Shown: piece after piece, positions 7,310 to 16,127 of the stretch | How positions within the stretch are numbered: the first letter of the stretch is position 1 | Layout of the letters: every line of letters starts with the position of its first letter | DNA from: an uncultured delta proteobacterium | GTDB lineage: Bacteria; Desulfobacterota; Desulfobulbia; Desulfobulbales; Desulfocapsaceae | Direction: 5' to 3' | NCBI GenBank assembly: GCA_903875445.1 | Contig: CAIQWD010000042.1 | Coordinates: forward strand, 1-32,384 | DNA: 32,384 nt | Notes under the pieces: generated by a model | The model's database searches: none | What the model was told of the DNA's origin: nothing | Seen by the model: the letters and a program-made list of their open reading frames with translations, nothing else | Program-made: the position numbers and the translations under genes

Positions 7310-8095
7310 TCAACCTTCTCCCCTTATCTCATCTCTGGCATGGCGATCATGCTCTTCCATGACCAGACCGCCCAATGTCCTTTTCAGCTCGTTGAACTCG
7401 GCTCCGGCCGGGTCTCGAGGATGCGGCAGCGCAACTTGTTGCTCGAATTTTATCGTGCCGGGGCGATAGGTCATCACGACGATACGGTCGGCCAGATAGA
7501 TCGCCTCTTCGATACTGTGAGTGACGAAAACGATGGTCTTGCAAAACTCCCGCCGGATTCTGAGCAGCTCATCCTGCAGGCTTCGCCTGGTCAGTGCGTC
7601 AAGGGCGCCGAACGGCTCATCCATCAGCATGATGGGCGAGTCGATTGCCAGAACTCGGGCAATGGCCACCCGCTGTTTCATCCCCCCCGACAGGTCCTTC
7701 GGGAAACGGTCCCGGAACTCCCAGAGATTGAGTGTATGCAGCAGGGCACCCACCCGTTCCTCGATGTCGCCGCGGGTAAGGCCCTTAATCTCCAGGCCGA
7801 ACGCGACATTCCGGCTAACGGTCATCCACGGGAACAGCGCGTACTCCTGAAAGACGACCCCCCGGTCGGGCCCTGGTGCGTCGACCATCCGGCCGTCCAC
7901 CACAACCTCTCCGGCGCTTGCCTCGATAAACCCGGCGATAGCGTTCAGCAGGGTCGATTTGCCGCAGCCGGACGGCCCAAGCAGACAGACGAATTCCACC
8001 TCGGCGATGGTAAGATTTATTTCCTGCAGGGCGTGAATTTCCTGGCTCGCGGACTGAAAGGTCTTCTGCAGGCCGGTGATGCGTATCTTTTCCAT
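7310..8095 (-). CDS. ABC importer ATPase, nitrate/sulfonate/taurine type
   Basis: This 261-residue cytoplasmic ATPase energises uptake by the permease encoded just upstream. Visible motifs are Walker A GPSGCGKST (40-48), the Q-loop VFQEYALFPW (about 81-90), signature LSGGMKQR (135-142), Walker B IMLMDEP (about 155-161) with D-loop GALD, and switch His in VTHSIEEA. FGALDALTR and the short C-terminus are typical of the SsuB/TauB/NrtD group. It is the last gene of the importer operon, 8 bases after the permease stop. The substrate (sulfonate, nitrate, taurine, pyrimidine precursor or other) cannot be read from this subunit, so no gene symbol is given. Confidence 0.93.
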   Translation of the reverse strand: MEKIRITGLQKTFQSASQEIHALQEINLTIAEVEFVCLLGPSGCGKSTLLNAIAGFIEASAGEVVVDGRMVDAPGPDRGVVFQEYALFPWMTVSRNVAFGLEIKGLTRGDIEERVGALLHTLNLWEFRDRFPKDLSGGMKQRVAIARVLAIDSPIMLMDEPFGALDALTRRSLQDELLRIRREFCKTIVFVTHSIEEAIYLADRIVVMTYRPGTIKFEQQVALPHPRDPAGAEFNELKRTLGGLVMEEHDRHARDEIRGEG

Positions 8096-8103
8096 AAGTC
8101 GGC

Positions 8104-8886
8104 CTAACTGTCCATGCCGCGGTGCCAGCGGAGCAGATGGTTGTTGATCGCGTTCATGCCGATGTCGATGGCAAGCCCCAGCAGACCAATGGTGATCATT
8201 CCGGCGATGATCTTATCCGACCACATGTATTCACGCGCTTCCAGGATGCGGTAGCCCAGTCCGTTGTTGACGGCGATCATCTCCGAGACGATCACGACGA
8301 TAAAGGCGGTACCGATGCCGATCCGCATCCCGGCAAAGATGTAGGGAGTGGCGGCAGGTAGAATGACACGGCGAAATATCACGGTATTCCCCGCGCCAAG
8401 GTTCCTGGCGGCGCGCAGGTAAATGCCGTCGACATTGCGGACGCCGGCGATGGTATTCATCAGTACCGGGAAGAATGCGCCGATGGCGATCAGGAAGATG
8501 GCGGGCGGATTGCCGAGCCCGAACCAGAGTATCGACATCGGAATCCAGGCAATGGGAGGTATCGGCCGTAAGACCTGGACAAGGGGATTGAAATATTCGT
8601 ACACCTTCGGCGATGCCCCCATAAACAGCCCTAGCGGCAGCGCCAATCCCGCACCCAGCAGGAAACCGAGGCTGACCCTGGTCAAGCTCCCCAGGGTATC
8701 CACCAGCAATTCCCCCGACAAGAGCCATTCAACCCACCGCAGCACAACGGCGCTCGGAGCGGGCAGGATGATCGCTGAAACCAGCCCAGCCCGGCAGATC
8801 CCCTCCCACAGTAGCAGCGTCAGCAGCGGGACGGCCGTTCCCCGCACGATAACTCGAACCTGAAACATACTTCGGCTATTCGACAT
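8104..8886 (-). CDS. ABC importer permease, nitrate/sulfonate/taurine type
   Basis: It has 260 residues with about six predicted membrane segments, including TAVPLLTLLLWEGICRAGLV near the N-terminus, LGFLLGAGLALPLGLFMGA, and a C-terminal IIAGMITIGLLGLAIDIGMN. The EAA-type cytoplasmic loop that docks on the ATPase is recognisable around AARNLGAGNTVIFRRVILPA (about 158-177). It closely fits the SsuC/TauC family in length and motif order. The start overlaps the binding-protein stop by 11 bases and the ATPase follows 8 bases after its stop, indicating coupled expression of a full importer. Confidence 0.92.
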   Translation of the reverse strand: MSNSRSMFQVRVIVRGTAVPLLTLLLWEGICRAGLVSAIILPAPSAVVLRWVEWLLSGELLVDTLGSLTRVSLGFLLGAGLALPLGLFMGASPKVYEYFNPLVQVLRPIPPIAWIPMSILWFGLGNPPAIFLIAIGAFFPVLMNTIAGVRNVDGIYLRAARNLGAGNTVIFRRVILPAATPYIFAGMRIGIGTAFIVVIVSEMIAVNNGLGYRILEAREYMWSDKIIAGMITIGLLGLAIDIGMNAINNHLLRWHRGMDS

Positions 8887-9847
8887 TCAGTGCAGATTTT
8901 GCTTTCTGCAGCAGGTCCAGCTTGACCCAGTCCGCAGCCTTGGGGGGCCTTACCATCCTCCCCACGCCATACTTCTGCATCAATTCGGTAGTGATGTCGA
9001 TATGCTCCTGGGAAATGTCGAAGGTATATTCGGCATTGTCCATGGCGTCCCGGAAATCTTCGGAGCTTATCTGCCCTTTGAACATGGTCTCGCGGACATA
9101 TTTCTCGGCAAGGGCGCTGTCCTTGCGGAACAGGGAGGTCGCCTCGACAAAGCACATCATCACCCGCTCAGCCACATCCCGCTTTTCCAGATACATCTTT
9201 TCGGTCATGACCAGCACACGGACCGGTTCGCCCAGCGGGGTATCATAGGGTTTCATAATCTCAACGCCGAATTTCTTGTTGATTGCCTGCGAGGCCTGCG
9301 GTTCGGACTGGCACATCGCGTCAATCTGGTTGGCCGCCATCGCCTGGTTTAGATCGGCAAAGGCCAGATAGACCAACTGCACATCTTTCCCTGGAGTATC
9401 GGACCAGGTGAGACCTACTTTTTCCAGCTCGGCGAGCAGAAGAAGCTCCTGGGCTCCACCGCGGGCGACCCCCACCTTTTTCCCCTTCAAATCCTGCAGC
9501 GATTTGATCCCGGATTGGACGCCGGCAACCAGTCTGGCTCCACCCTTGGCAAAGCCGGCCACCACATAGACCGGAGCGCCACTTGCCCGCCCGGCAATGG
9601 CCGCATCGGCCGCGGAGGCAGCTATATCAATCTCTCCGGCGATGATCGCCGGTATGATGTCGATCCCCTTCGGGAAGACCCGCTCCTCGATCTTCAGGTT
9701 GTATTTGCCGCAAATTTCTTTCATATAGGAAACCGCGCCATAATGGGCAAACTTCAGGTTGCCGAGACGCACAGTATCGGCCGCCTGGGCGACAGTGGTC
9801 ACAGTAAATAGGAACAGCGCAACGAGAGTAAAAAAGGCCTGTTTCAT
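8876..9847 (-). CDS. Periplasmic substrate-binding protein of the nitrate/sulfonate/taurine-type importer
   Basis: The ATG at 9847 is chosen because AAGGAA lies 7 bases before it; a TTG six codons upstream is in frame but lacks such a site. The 323-residue protein has a signal peptide (MKQAFFTLVALFLFTV, cleavage near AQA-AD). It is an NMT1/SsuA-like type 2 binding protein, with LGNLKFAHYGAVSYMKE, the FPKGIDIIPAIIAGEIDIAA segment (ligand and lobe contact), and KSLQDLKGKKVGVARGGAQE. It delivers an unknown small anion or heterocycle to the permease. It is the first gene of the importer proper and follows the slipin gene by 62 bases, so shared transcription with the slipin is possible. Confidence 0.9.
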   Translation of the reverse strand: MKQAFFTLVALFLFTVTTVAQAADTVRLGNLKFAHYGAVSYMKEICGKYNLKIEERVFPKGIDIIPAIIAGEIDIAASAADAAIAGRASGAPVYVVAGFAKGGARLVAGVQSGIKSLQDLKGKKVGVARGGAQELLLLAELEKVGLTWSDTPGKDVQLVYLAFADLNQAMAANQIDAMCQSEPQASQAINKKFGVEIMKPYDTPLGEPVRVLVMTEKMYLEKRDVAERVMMCFVEATSLFRKDSALAEKYVRETMFKGQISSEDFRDAMDNAEYTFDISQEHIDITTELMQKYGVGRMVRPPKAADWVKLDLLQKAKSALNVE

Positions 9848-9909
9848 GATCGTCTTCCTTTGCAATTGTCGTTAAATGGGGTAACCCCAGCATTCTTATC
9901 TTCTCTGAT

Positions 9910-10683
9910 TTAGTGCTTTTCCCCAAGCTTTTCAAACACTTTCATCAGCTCAATTGGGAGGGGGAAAACGATGGTGCTGTTCTTCTCCACGGCGATCTCG
10001 GTAAGCGTCTGCAGGTAGCGCATCTGCATGGCGGCAGGGTTCTGACTGAGGGTGTTGGCGGCTTCCAGTAGCTGTCGGCTGGCCAGAAGTTCACCTTCTG
10101 CAGCAATAACCTTGGCACGCTTTTCCCGCTCGGCTTCGGCCTGCTTTCCCATGGCGCGCTGGATCTGTTCTGGAAGATCTACACTCTTCAGTTCGACGGC
10201 GGAGACCTGGATGCCCCATGGTTCGGTGGAGGAATCGATGATCTCCCGGAGTCTCAGGCTCAGCTTCTCGCGGTCCGCCAGCAGTTCATCCAGTGTCACC
10301 TCACCGAGAATGGATCGCAGAGTGGTCTGGGCAATCTGACTGGTGGCATAGTTGTAGTTCTCCACGCCGAGGATAGCCTGTTTGGCGTCCATCACCTTGA
10401 AGTAGACAACAGCACTAACCTTCAGACTCACGTTATCGCGAGTGATTATGTCCTGGCTTGGCACATCCAGAACCAAGGTGCGGAGGCTGATGCGTACGGC
10501 TGTCTGAAAGGGGCGGAAGACGAAGACAAGGCCGGGGCCTTTGGGATCCCTGTTCACTTTGCCGAGGGTGAACACCACCAGCCGTTCATACTCGTTCACT
10601 ACCTTGAGGCAGCTCACAAGCCAGAGAAATGCGACAAGAATGAATGGTCCGAAGCCTATTACCATGTTGTACAGTGCTTGCAT
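9910..10683 (-). CDS. Slipin/stomatin-like SPFH (band 7) membrane protein
   Basis: The start ATG at 10683 is preceded by GGAGG at 5 bases; a more upstream ATG at 10728 has no ribosome site. The 257-residue protein has one N-terminal membrane segment (IGFGPFILVAFLWLVSCLKV) followed by an SPFH domain. Typical slipin motifs are EYERLVVFTLGK, GPGLVFVFRPFQ, LDVPSQDIITRDNV, WGIQVSAVELKSVDLPE and a coiled-coil stretch around KQAEAEREKRAKVIAAEGE. Such proteins oligomerise at the inner membrane, and many are encoded beside an NfeD protease partner. No NfeD gene is visible here. A good promoter lies at 10755-10783. Function in this organism is unknown beyond membrane-domain organisation. Confidence 0.92.
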   Translation of the reverse strand: MQALYNMVIGFGPFILVAFLWLVSCLKVVNEYERLVVFTLGKVNRDPKGPGLVFVFRPFQTAVRISLRTLVLDVPSQDIITRDNVSLKVSAVVYFKVMDAKQAILGVENYNYATSQIAQTTLRSILGEVTLDELLADREKLSLRLREIIDSSTEPWGIQVSAVELKSVDLPEQIQRAMGKQAEAEREKRAKVIAAEGELLASRQLLEAANTLSQNPAAMQMRYLQTLTEIAVEKNSTIVFPLPIELMKVFEKLGEKH

Positions 10684-10754
10684 GCTGTCCTCCGGGGAAA
10701 TGGATTGAAATTTGAGTAATTCATACACGTAACAAGTTGGTATCTGGTTTCTTG

Positions 10755-10783
10755 ATACTACATCGACTTCAAATATGAGTCAA
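10755..10783 (-). promoter_or_regulatory. Sigma-70-like promoter for the slipin gene
   Basis: On the minus strand, TTGACT (10783-10778), exactly 17 bases, then TAGTAT (10760-10755), ending about 70 bases before the ATG at 10683. Five of six -35 bases match consensus and the -10 keeps TA---T. It is probably the main promoter for the slipin and possibly the importer. Confidence 0.55.
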
Positions 10784-10928
10784 CGAAAGATCAGGCAGTT
10801 AGCTGCTCTTCGAACCTGATAATATTCATCCCATTATGTTATCAATAAACTTGATATTAGCAAAGTGCTCTAGCTTCAACTTTCACTGCCAACCTTAACC
10901 TATTAATCAAAAACCGACTTTCCTTTAG

Positions 10929-10957
10929 GTAACCCACCGGTTTTGCCGGTGGGTTAC
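10929..10957. terminator. Perfect 12-base hairpin, likely terminator after the SNF2/SWIM operon
   Basis: GTAACCCACCGG and CCGGTGGGTTAC pair perfectly around a 5-base loop (ttttg). It sits 86 bases past the SWIM-protein stop on the minus strand. The plus-strand side is followed by tcatttt; on the minus strand a T5 run appears about 16 bases later. It could terminate in either direction. The rest of the 359-base gap 10684-11042 contains the slipin promoter and no gene that I can see. Confidence 0.5.
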
Positions 10958-11042
10958 TCATTTTGGTTACCTTCTGCAGTTGTCGATAAATGATCGACGT
11001 TATGCACTGTTTTTTCCGAGAGCCTTCTTCCCAGGCCCTTAA

Positions 11043-12071
11043 TCACGCAGGTATATACACCCCGTGCGACGCTTTCTTTATCTTTCCCTCCTGTTTCAAC
11101 CTATGCACGATACCGTACAGTTTACTCCTCGGATAGCCGGTCTTTGTTACTAAGTCGGCGATGGTGACTCCGGAGGAGGTCTCGGCGGCAATGATAGCCG
11201 CAACACGGGCGGTGGCTGTTTGTGGCAATTTGGGAATATTTTTATGCTTGGCGGTGGGTGCAGGGTCGGGCAGGGTGGTTTTTCTTGTCGATGTTTCTTT
11301 CTTCAATACCTTTGGCTCTTTGCCGGTAAAGTCCACCTTGAGATCCATATCGATGCCGAAGAGGTTCGCCAGATCGGCATCGTCAATAACCTTGGCGGTT
11401 TTTTTTCTGGTCTTGTTCAACAACTCATCCGTTGAACCTTTTACCGCATCGGCAATCAGATCTCCGGTATCCACCCCCCGCAACGTAAAGAATAATGAGG
11501 GATCTTCATCAAACCTGGCACCGATGCCGTACAACGCGGCTGCCACATGTTTGCACATTGAGGCGCTGTCAGGGCAACTGCATTGGAAACCGATTGCCTT
11601 CGGAGTTGGAAAGAGCCCTTGATCCTGGGTGAAAAAGATTTCCGCCAGGGTCTTGGGAAATTTGCCGGCGAGCAAGTCCTGCAATGACTTTAAGTGGCCT
11701 TGGCACTGTTTTTTAATTGTTTTCCATTGGCTTGCGGCAACCGGCTGGATGGTAATTGTTATCTCATAGGGATTGGCGGCCGAGCCCATGACCAGGGCAG
11801 TCACCTTGCCGGGGGTAATTTTCAGGTCGAGTACCGCCCCGTGCCGGAGATAGCTTCTGCCTCGACCGATGCGGTTGTCATAATCGGCATATCGTTCCAA
11901 ATTATCATTCCAACTCTTAGCCCACCAAGTCCGTGCCAGGCTGCTGCCGGTAAGAATAACCGGTCTGATGTCCGGCATCTTTTTTCTCAACTGCTTCAGT
12001 TTTTTCTCCGCTTTGGCCATTTTTTGGCCAACAGACACATATTTTGGATACCCCCAGTAGCTCATGCCCAT
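11043..12071 (-). CDS. SWIM zinc-finger protein with C-terminal winged helix
   Basis: A 342-residue protein. The N-terminal region (WWAKSWNDNLERYADYDNRI, about 49-68) is typical of the SWIM proteins encoded next to bacterial SNF2 helicases. The SWIM finger is CxC-x6-CxH: C164, C166, C173, H175 in QCSCPDSASMCKHVAAAL. A basic, Thr/Lys/Pro-rich linker (about 225-280) leads to a C-terminal winged-helix-like segment (about 285-342: VAAIIAAETSSGVTIADLV, then YPRSKLYGIVHRLKQEGKIK). This last domain suggests DNA contact. It is the second gene of a tight pair, 12 bases after the SNF2 helicase stop, and the two probably work as one complex on DNA or chromatin-like nucleoprotein. The exact role of such pairs is not established to my knowledge. 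Confidence 0.88.
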   Translation of the reverse strand: MGMSYWGYPKYVSVGQKMAKAEKKLKQLRKKMPDIRPVILTGSSLARTWWAKSWNDNLERYADYDNRIGRGRSYLRHGAVLDLKITPGKVTALVMGSAANPYEITITIQPVAASQWKTIKKQCQGHLKSLQDLLAGKFPKTLAEIFFTQDQGLFPTPKAIGFQCSCPDSASMCKHVAAALYGIGARFDEDPSLFFTLRGVDTGDLIADAVKGSTDELLNKTRKKTAKVIDDADLANLFGIDMDLKVDFTGKEPKVLKKETSTRKTTLPDPAPTAKHKNIPKLPQTATARVAAIIAAETSSGVTIADLVTKTGYPRSKLYGIVHRLKQEGKIKKASHGVYIPA

Positions 12072-12083
12072 CGCCCCACTTTA

Positions 12084-14762
12084 TTATGGTTGCAAGGAAA
12101 AGAGATCAAACAGCTGGTCGTTGCTCATTTCGGTTATCCAGTTCTCGCCGGACGCGGCGACAACCTCCCCTGCGAGCTGTGATTTGGCGGTCAGCATCTC
12201 ATCGATTTTTTCTTCCACCGTGCCCTTGGTCAGGAACTTATGGACCATGACATTTTTTTTCTGGCCGATACGAAAGGCTCTATCGGTGGCCTGATTCTCC
12301 ACCGCCGGGTTCCACCACCGGTCAAAATGAATGACATGGTTGGCGGCGGTCAGGTTGAGTCCGACCCCCCCGGCCTTGAGTGATAAAACAAAGTATGGAA
12401 CATATTCATGTCCCTGAAATTTTTCAATGAGTTCTTTTCTCTTGCCGACCGGGATGCTGCCATGCAGAACCAAGCCTTGTCGTCTGAAAATAGTTGCCAG
12501 GAACCGGGACAAGGGCTCGGTCATCTCTTTAAATTGGGTGAAGACCAGGACTTTTTCTCTTTTTTCGTGGATGATCTCGCAGATTTCCCGTAGCCTGGCA
12601 AACTTGCCGCTGTCGGTTTCCGCAAACAGCTCCTGGCCAAGATATTGGGCCGGATGGTTGCAGAGCTGCTTGAACTTCATCAGTGCTGAGAGGATGACAC
12701 CTTTTCTCTGTATCCCCTCGGCATTTTCAATGATCTTTCTCAGTTCCGCCACCATTTCACCATAGAGCACGGTTTGCTTTTTGCTCATGGCCGCCCAGGT
12801 CTTTACCTCTACCTTGTCGGGAAGATCGGAAATAATCGACTTATCGGTCTTCAATCGCCTGAGAATGAAAGGGCTTACCACTTTTCTTAGCCCGGCGTAG
12901 CCATTCGGATCATCGGCCAAGCCTTTTGTGAAGGTGCTGAATTCCTTGGCATTGCCGAGTAGTCCGGGATTGAGGAAGTCGAAAAGACTCCACAGGTCCG
13001 ACAACCTGTTTTCGACCGGTGTGCCGGTCATGGCAATTCTATTGACGGCGGTCAGTTTTTTGATAGCCTTGGTCTGCTTGGTTCCAGGATTCTTGATGGC
13101 CTGCGCTTCATCGAGAATAATATAATGCCAGGAAGTCTCTTGAATCCAAATATAGCGTTGGGTGAGGGCGTAGGTGGTGATGACGAGATCGAGGTTGGCT
13201 AGTTGGTCCGGGCCAAGTTCAGGAACCTTGCCTGGTTTATGGAGGTCTGGGTGGACGGCAAGATATTTAAGATCCGGAAAAAACGCCTGTATTTCATTCA
13301 TCCAGTTCGACAAAAGCGATGCCGGAATGACCAGAAGCGAGGCACCGGACGAATTCCCGGTTTTCTTCTTTTCCTTTTTCAGGGCACTGAGAAAGGCGAG
13401 AAGCTGCACGGTCTTGCCGAGCCCCATGTCGTCGGCCAGACAGGCGCCGAACTGCAAGGTATGCAGGTAATGCAGCCATTGCAGGCCATCCTGCTGATAG
13501 CCCCGAAGTTTGGCAGTAAATGACTTGTCGGTTTTGACGGTGCTGATTCTCGTGGGATGGTGGAGTTTGGCAAGAACCGTTTGCAGCCACTGGCCATTGG
13601 AGACCCCGGCAAGCATGTCGCCGTCACCGGGGCCGAGCAGTGCCTGCGGGTTCATGGAGAAACGCATGGCATCGAGAAAACTGATCCCCTCTTCCGTGTT
13701 CAGTTCTCGGGCCTTTTCATAGGCGGCAAGCGTCTGCTGCAGTTTTTCCGAATCGACTGCCACCCACTTGTTTTTCAGGAATGCCAGACCCTCCGATTGC
13801 TGGAGAAGAAGACGGGCTTCCCCCTCGGAGATTTCTGTATCGCCAAGCATAAGCCGGGGACGAAAATCAAGCAGCGCGGCCATGCCGACCATAGCCGGCG
13901 GTTTCTCGCCGATGCTGATGTGGATACCAATACCCGCGGCCTTATCCTTCCACCAGTTCGGGATGCGGCAGAGGATACCGGTTTCTTGGTAAAGCGGTAT
14001 CTCTTGCAAAAAGGCAAACGCCTCTTTCGCCGACCAGGAGAGCGGATGAAACAATTCACCGGAGTTAAGGAGGTTCGCCAGCAAGTCACTCCGGCTTGCA
14101 GCTTCGTGGACGGTCACCAGGAGCTGGAGCAGTTTTTCCTGATCGCTCCGGTATTCTTCCAGGGCGTATTTTAGCGGCAGATGCCGTGATTCGCCCTGAT
14201 CATTTAAGCGTGTCGAATAGGTGGCAAGAAAGGCAAAAGGCGTTTCACTCTTTTTATTTTCGACCAGATGGAAATAAATCCGCCCGACCAGGTGGATGTC
14301 AGGGCTGTATTGTTTAATAAACTCCGCGACCGAGCCGTCATAAATTGCTATTTTTTCGGCAAATATCTGGTGCAGCCAGGCCCACAGGTCAAGGAGCACC
14401 TCATCTTTGAGGTACTCCCCGCCGGACATCAGCGGTGCCGTTTCCCGGAAGCGGATGAGATCTTCCTCGGACAAGGGGAGCACCAACTTACCACGATACT
14501 TTTCGATATCGGGGGTGAGACGGAGCCTCTCGATAAAGTAACCGGCAAAGTCGCGCCAAAAACCGAGCGAGGGTGATAATGGTTTATGTTTATTGCAAAA
14601 CCCGAGATGAAAAAACCAACTGGTTGGGTCGGTGGAATAATGTGCAAATATTTGGTTTTGCAGCTCTTCGCCTTGCTGGTCGAGCCTTACGGCTACATCT
14701 TCCCATTCAAGCTGGATTGTACCGTCCGGCATCACTGCAGCTTCAAGTTGTGTGAATGACAT
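12084..14762 (-). CDS. SNF2-family DEAD/DEAH-box helicase (bacterial HepA-like)
   Basis: An 892-residue ATPase. The N-terminal ~400 residues are the bacterial SNF2-associated region. The ATPase core has GYQQDGLQWLHYL (Q-like motif, about 421-433), Walker A DDMGLGKT (444-451), DEAQ (551-554), MTGTPVENRLSDLWSLFDFL (motif III, about 578-597), a helicase C-terminal lobe with VLVFTQFKEM and LKAGGVGLNLTAANHV, and motif VI QATDRAFRIGQ (824-834). The full set of catalytic motifs is intact. SNF2 enzymes translocate on double-stranded DNA and remodel protein-DNA contacts. AAAGGA lies 4 bases before the ATG. It is coupled with the SWIM protein downstream. No restriction, methylase or nuclease gene adjoins it, so a defence role is not indicated by the context. 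Confidence 0.93.
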   Translation of the reverse strand: MSFTQLEAAVMPDGTIQLEWEDVAVRLDQQGEELQNQIFAHYSTDPTSWFFHLGFCNKHKPLSPSLGFWRDFAGYFIERLRLTPDIEKYRGKLVLPLSEEDLIRFRETAPLMSGGEYLKDEVLLDLWAWLHQIFAEKIAIYDGSVAEFIKQYSPDIHLVGRIYFHLVENKKSETPFAFLATYSTRLNDQGESRHLPLKYALEEYRSDQEKLLQLLVTVHEAASRSDLLANLLNSGELFHPLSWSAKEAFAFLQEIPLYQETGILCRIPNWWKDKAAGIGIHISIGEKPPAMVGMAALLDFRPRLMLGDTEISEGEARLLLQQSEGLAFLKNKWVAVDSEKLQQTLAAYEKARELNTEEGISFLDAMRFSMNPQALLGPGDGDMLAGVSNGQWLQTVLAKLHHPTRISTVKTDKSFTAKLRGYQQDGLQWLHYLHTLQFGACLADDMGLGKTVQLLAFLSALKKEKKKTGNSSGASLLVIPASLLSNWMNEIQAFFPDLKYLAVHPDLHKPGKVPELGPDQLANLDLVITTYALTQRYIWIQETSWHYIILDEAQAIKNPGTKQTKAIKKLTAVNRIAMTGTPVENRLSDLWSLFDFLNPGLLGNAKEFSTFTKGLADDPNGYAGLRKVVSPFILRRLKTDKSIISDLPDKVEVKTWAAMSKKQTVLYGEMVAELRKIIENAEGIQRKGVILSALMKFKQLCNHPAQYLGQELFAETDSGKFARLREICEIIHEKREKVLVFTQFKEMTEPLSRFLATIFRRQGLVLHGSIPVGKRKELIEKFQGHEYVPYFVLSLKAGGVGLNLTAANHVIHFDRWWNPAVENQATDRAFRIGQKKNVMVHKFLTKGTVEEKIDEMLTAKSQLAGEVVAASGENWITEMSNDQLFDLFSLQP

Positions 14763-14836
14763 TGAATCCTTTTCAATATGGGTTCGACGATGGTAATGCT
14801 TCGGTGGTTAAAAGCAAACGCAGCCGACATCGTCCA

Positions 14837-14962
14837 CTATTCCAGTAGATCTGAAAACTCGCCTTCCTCGTTAGTTGTATACAGGGCCGCGAAAAACAAA
14901 TCATCCAAAACTGAAATGTTGCCCTGGATTTCCTGGTACAAATCAGACAGAAGTGTTACCAC
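14837..14962 (-). other. Candidate small open frame, possible gene remnant
   Basis: In the 297-base gap 14763-15059 the minus strand has a 41-codon frame (GTG at 14962, stop TAG 14837-14839). It has protein-like composition: VTLLSDLYQEIQGNISVLDD, then LFFAALYTTNEEGEFSDLLE. An in-frame TAA lies immediately before the GTG and there is no clear ribosome site. I do not recognise it. It may be the tail of a lost gene or chance. The remainder of the gap has no other coding signal that I can see. Confidence 0.25.
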
Positions 14963-15059
14963 TTATGAACTTGCAAATACCTAACCGTTTTGGTACCATT
15001 GCACGGGCCTGAGATATCATATGGTTGTATCTAAATTTATTCAATAATAATTCATTGTT

Positions 15060-16127
15060 ATGAGGAATTCCGGCCAAACGGGAGGCACTCTGAATCTTCC
15101 CATCGGATCTATCGCCCGGCCATATTGGCGCTTTTTTCTGTGGATCGCGGCGATGTGTTTTTGTCTCCCGGTGATGTCAGGGACTGCTTTCACCGAAACG
15201 ACGATAACCGAACCGATCATTTACCAAAACGCCTCGCAACCCGGTCCGCCACTCGTAGTTCTTCCAGGACATTTCAAAACCACCAATGCAGCATTCACCA
15301 AAAAGTATACAACCAACAATATCGCCGACTTCGCAGAAATTGAATTATCCCGGGCAAACTTCAAAGTCTTGGAGCGAACCGATCTCGGGCCTCTTCTCGA
15401 TGAGGTGACCTTGGCCGTCAATATGGGCGATCCGAATGGGCTTGGCAGGTTCCGAAAAGGGAAATTCATTTCCACCCGGTGGTTTGTCCAATTCGATGTT
15501 CTCAAAGCCGAGCCCGTGGCCGAAGCCGCCAATGGTTTCGATGGCAAGGCTCTGGGGAGTCTCATCTCCACGGTCGCCGGCGATAAACTCGGCGGTCGGG
15601 TGGTCGGCGGTGTTGTCTCTTCAGCCGGGACAAGTGAAGAAGCGAGGATTTGGATAATAGGGCTCAGGTATAAAATTATCGACGCCTCGACAAGTGCGAA
15701 CCTCAGCAGCAAATATATCGAAGAAAAAATGGAAGTCGGAGGTTCCAGTACGACTTTCATGGGCATCAGTCAATCCGAGAAAAGTGGGGAAACGCTCGAC
15801 TCCATGGTGCAGCGACTTGTGCAAAAATGTGTGGTCGAGATTGACAAAAGCAAAGGCATCACTTCTACAGCCGCTGCCGGGAGCGGACAGCAGGGTGGTT
15901 TTGATCCCGATCGTGCCCTTGCCGACACGGCCTCGTATCGCGAGGAAAAGGTGCGAAACGCTCAATACACCCAAATGAACAACCCTTCTTCACAACAGGC
16001 AAGCAATATGTTCAGCCAGAAAGACAATAGGGCGGCTTCGCCTTCAGACTGCCAGGCATTATTAAAAACCTGGCAACTGGGCGACTCCTCCGTTATGCAA
16101 CGATACCTTAAGGAGTGCACAAAATGA
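15060..16127 (+). CDS. CsgG/HfaB-like secreted protein
   Basis: This 355-residue protein has an N-terminal export signal (hydrophobic stretch YWRFFLWIAAMCFCLPVMSG, about 22-41, after a basic segment), with no convincing lipobox Cys at the cleavage site. The middle resembles the CsgG family: VVLPGHFKTTNAAFTKKY, an ANFKVLERTDLGPLLDEV segment (family hallmark FxVVERxxLxxLLxE), and Gly-rich LGGRVVGGVVSS, then RIWIIGLRYKIIDASTS. CsgG forms outer-membrane export pores for curli; related proteins have less clear envelope roles. No curli subunit gene is visible. The C-terminal ~90 residues (Gln/Ser-rich, ending QRYLKECTK) are outside the CsgG domain. The ATG at 15060 has no strong ribosome site, so the start is uncertain. 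It is translationally coupled to the next gene by an ATGA overlap. Confidence 0.7.
   Translation: MRNSGQTGGTLNLPIGSIARPYWRFFLWIAAMCFCLPVMSGTAFTETTITEPIIYQNASQPGPPLVVLPGHFKTTNAAFTKKYTTNNIADFAEIELSRANFKVLERTDLGPLLDEVTLAVNMGDPNGLGRFRKGKFISTRWFVQFDVLKAEPVAEAANGFDGKALGSLISTVAGDKLGGRVVGGVVSSAGTSEEARIWIIGLRYKIIDASTSANLSSKYIEEKMEVGGSSTTFMGISQSEKSGETLDSMVQRLVQKCVVEIDKSKGITSTAAAGSGQQGGFDPDRALADTASYREEKVRNAQYTQMNNPSSQQASNMFSQKDNRAASPSDCQALLKTWQLGDSSVMQRYLKECTK

Noticed and set aside
7298-8107. Plus-strand frame of 269 codons
   Set aside because: It is the antisense shadow of the ABC ATPase gene, which has all expected motifs.
11043-14762. SNF2-SWIM pair as a defence system
   Set aside because: All motifs fit the widespread helicase pair, and no nuclease, methylase or other defence gene is adjacent.
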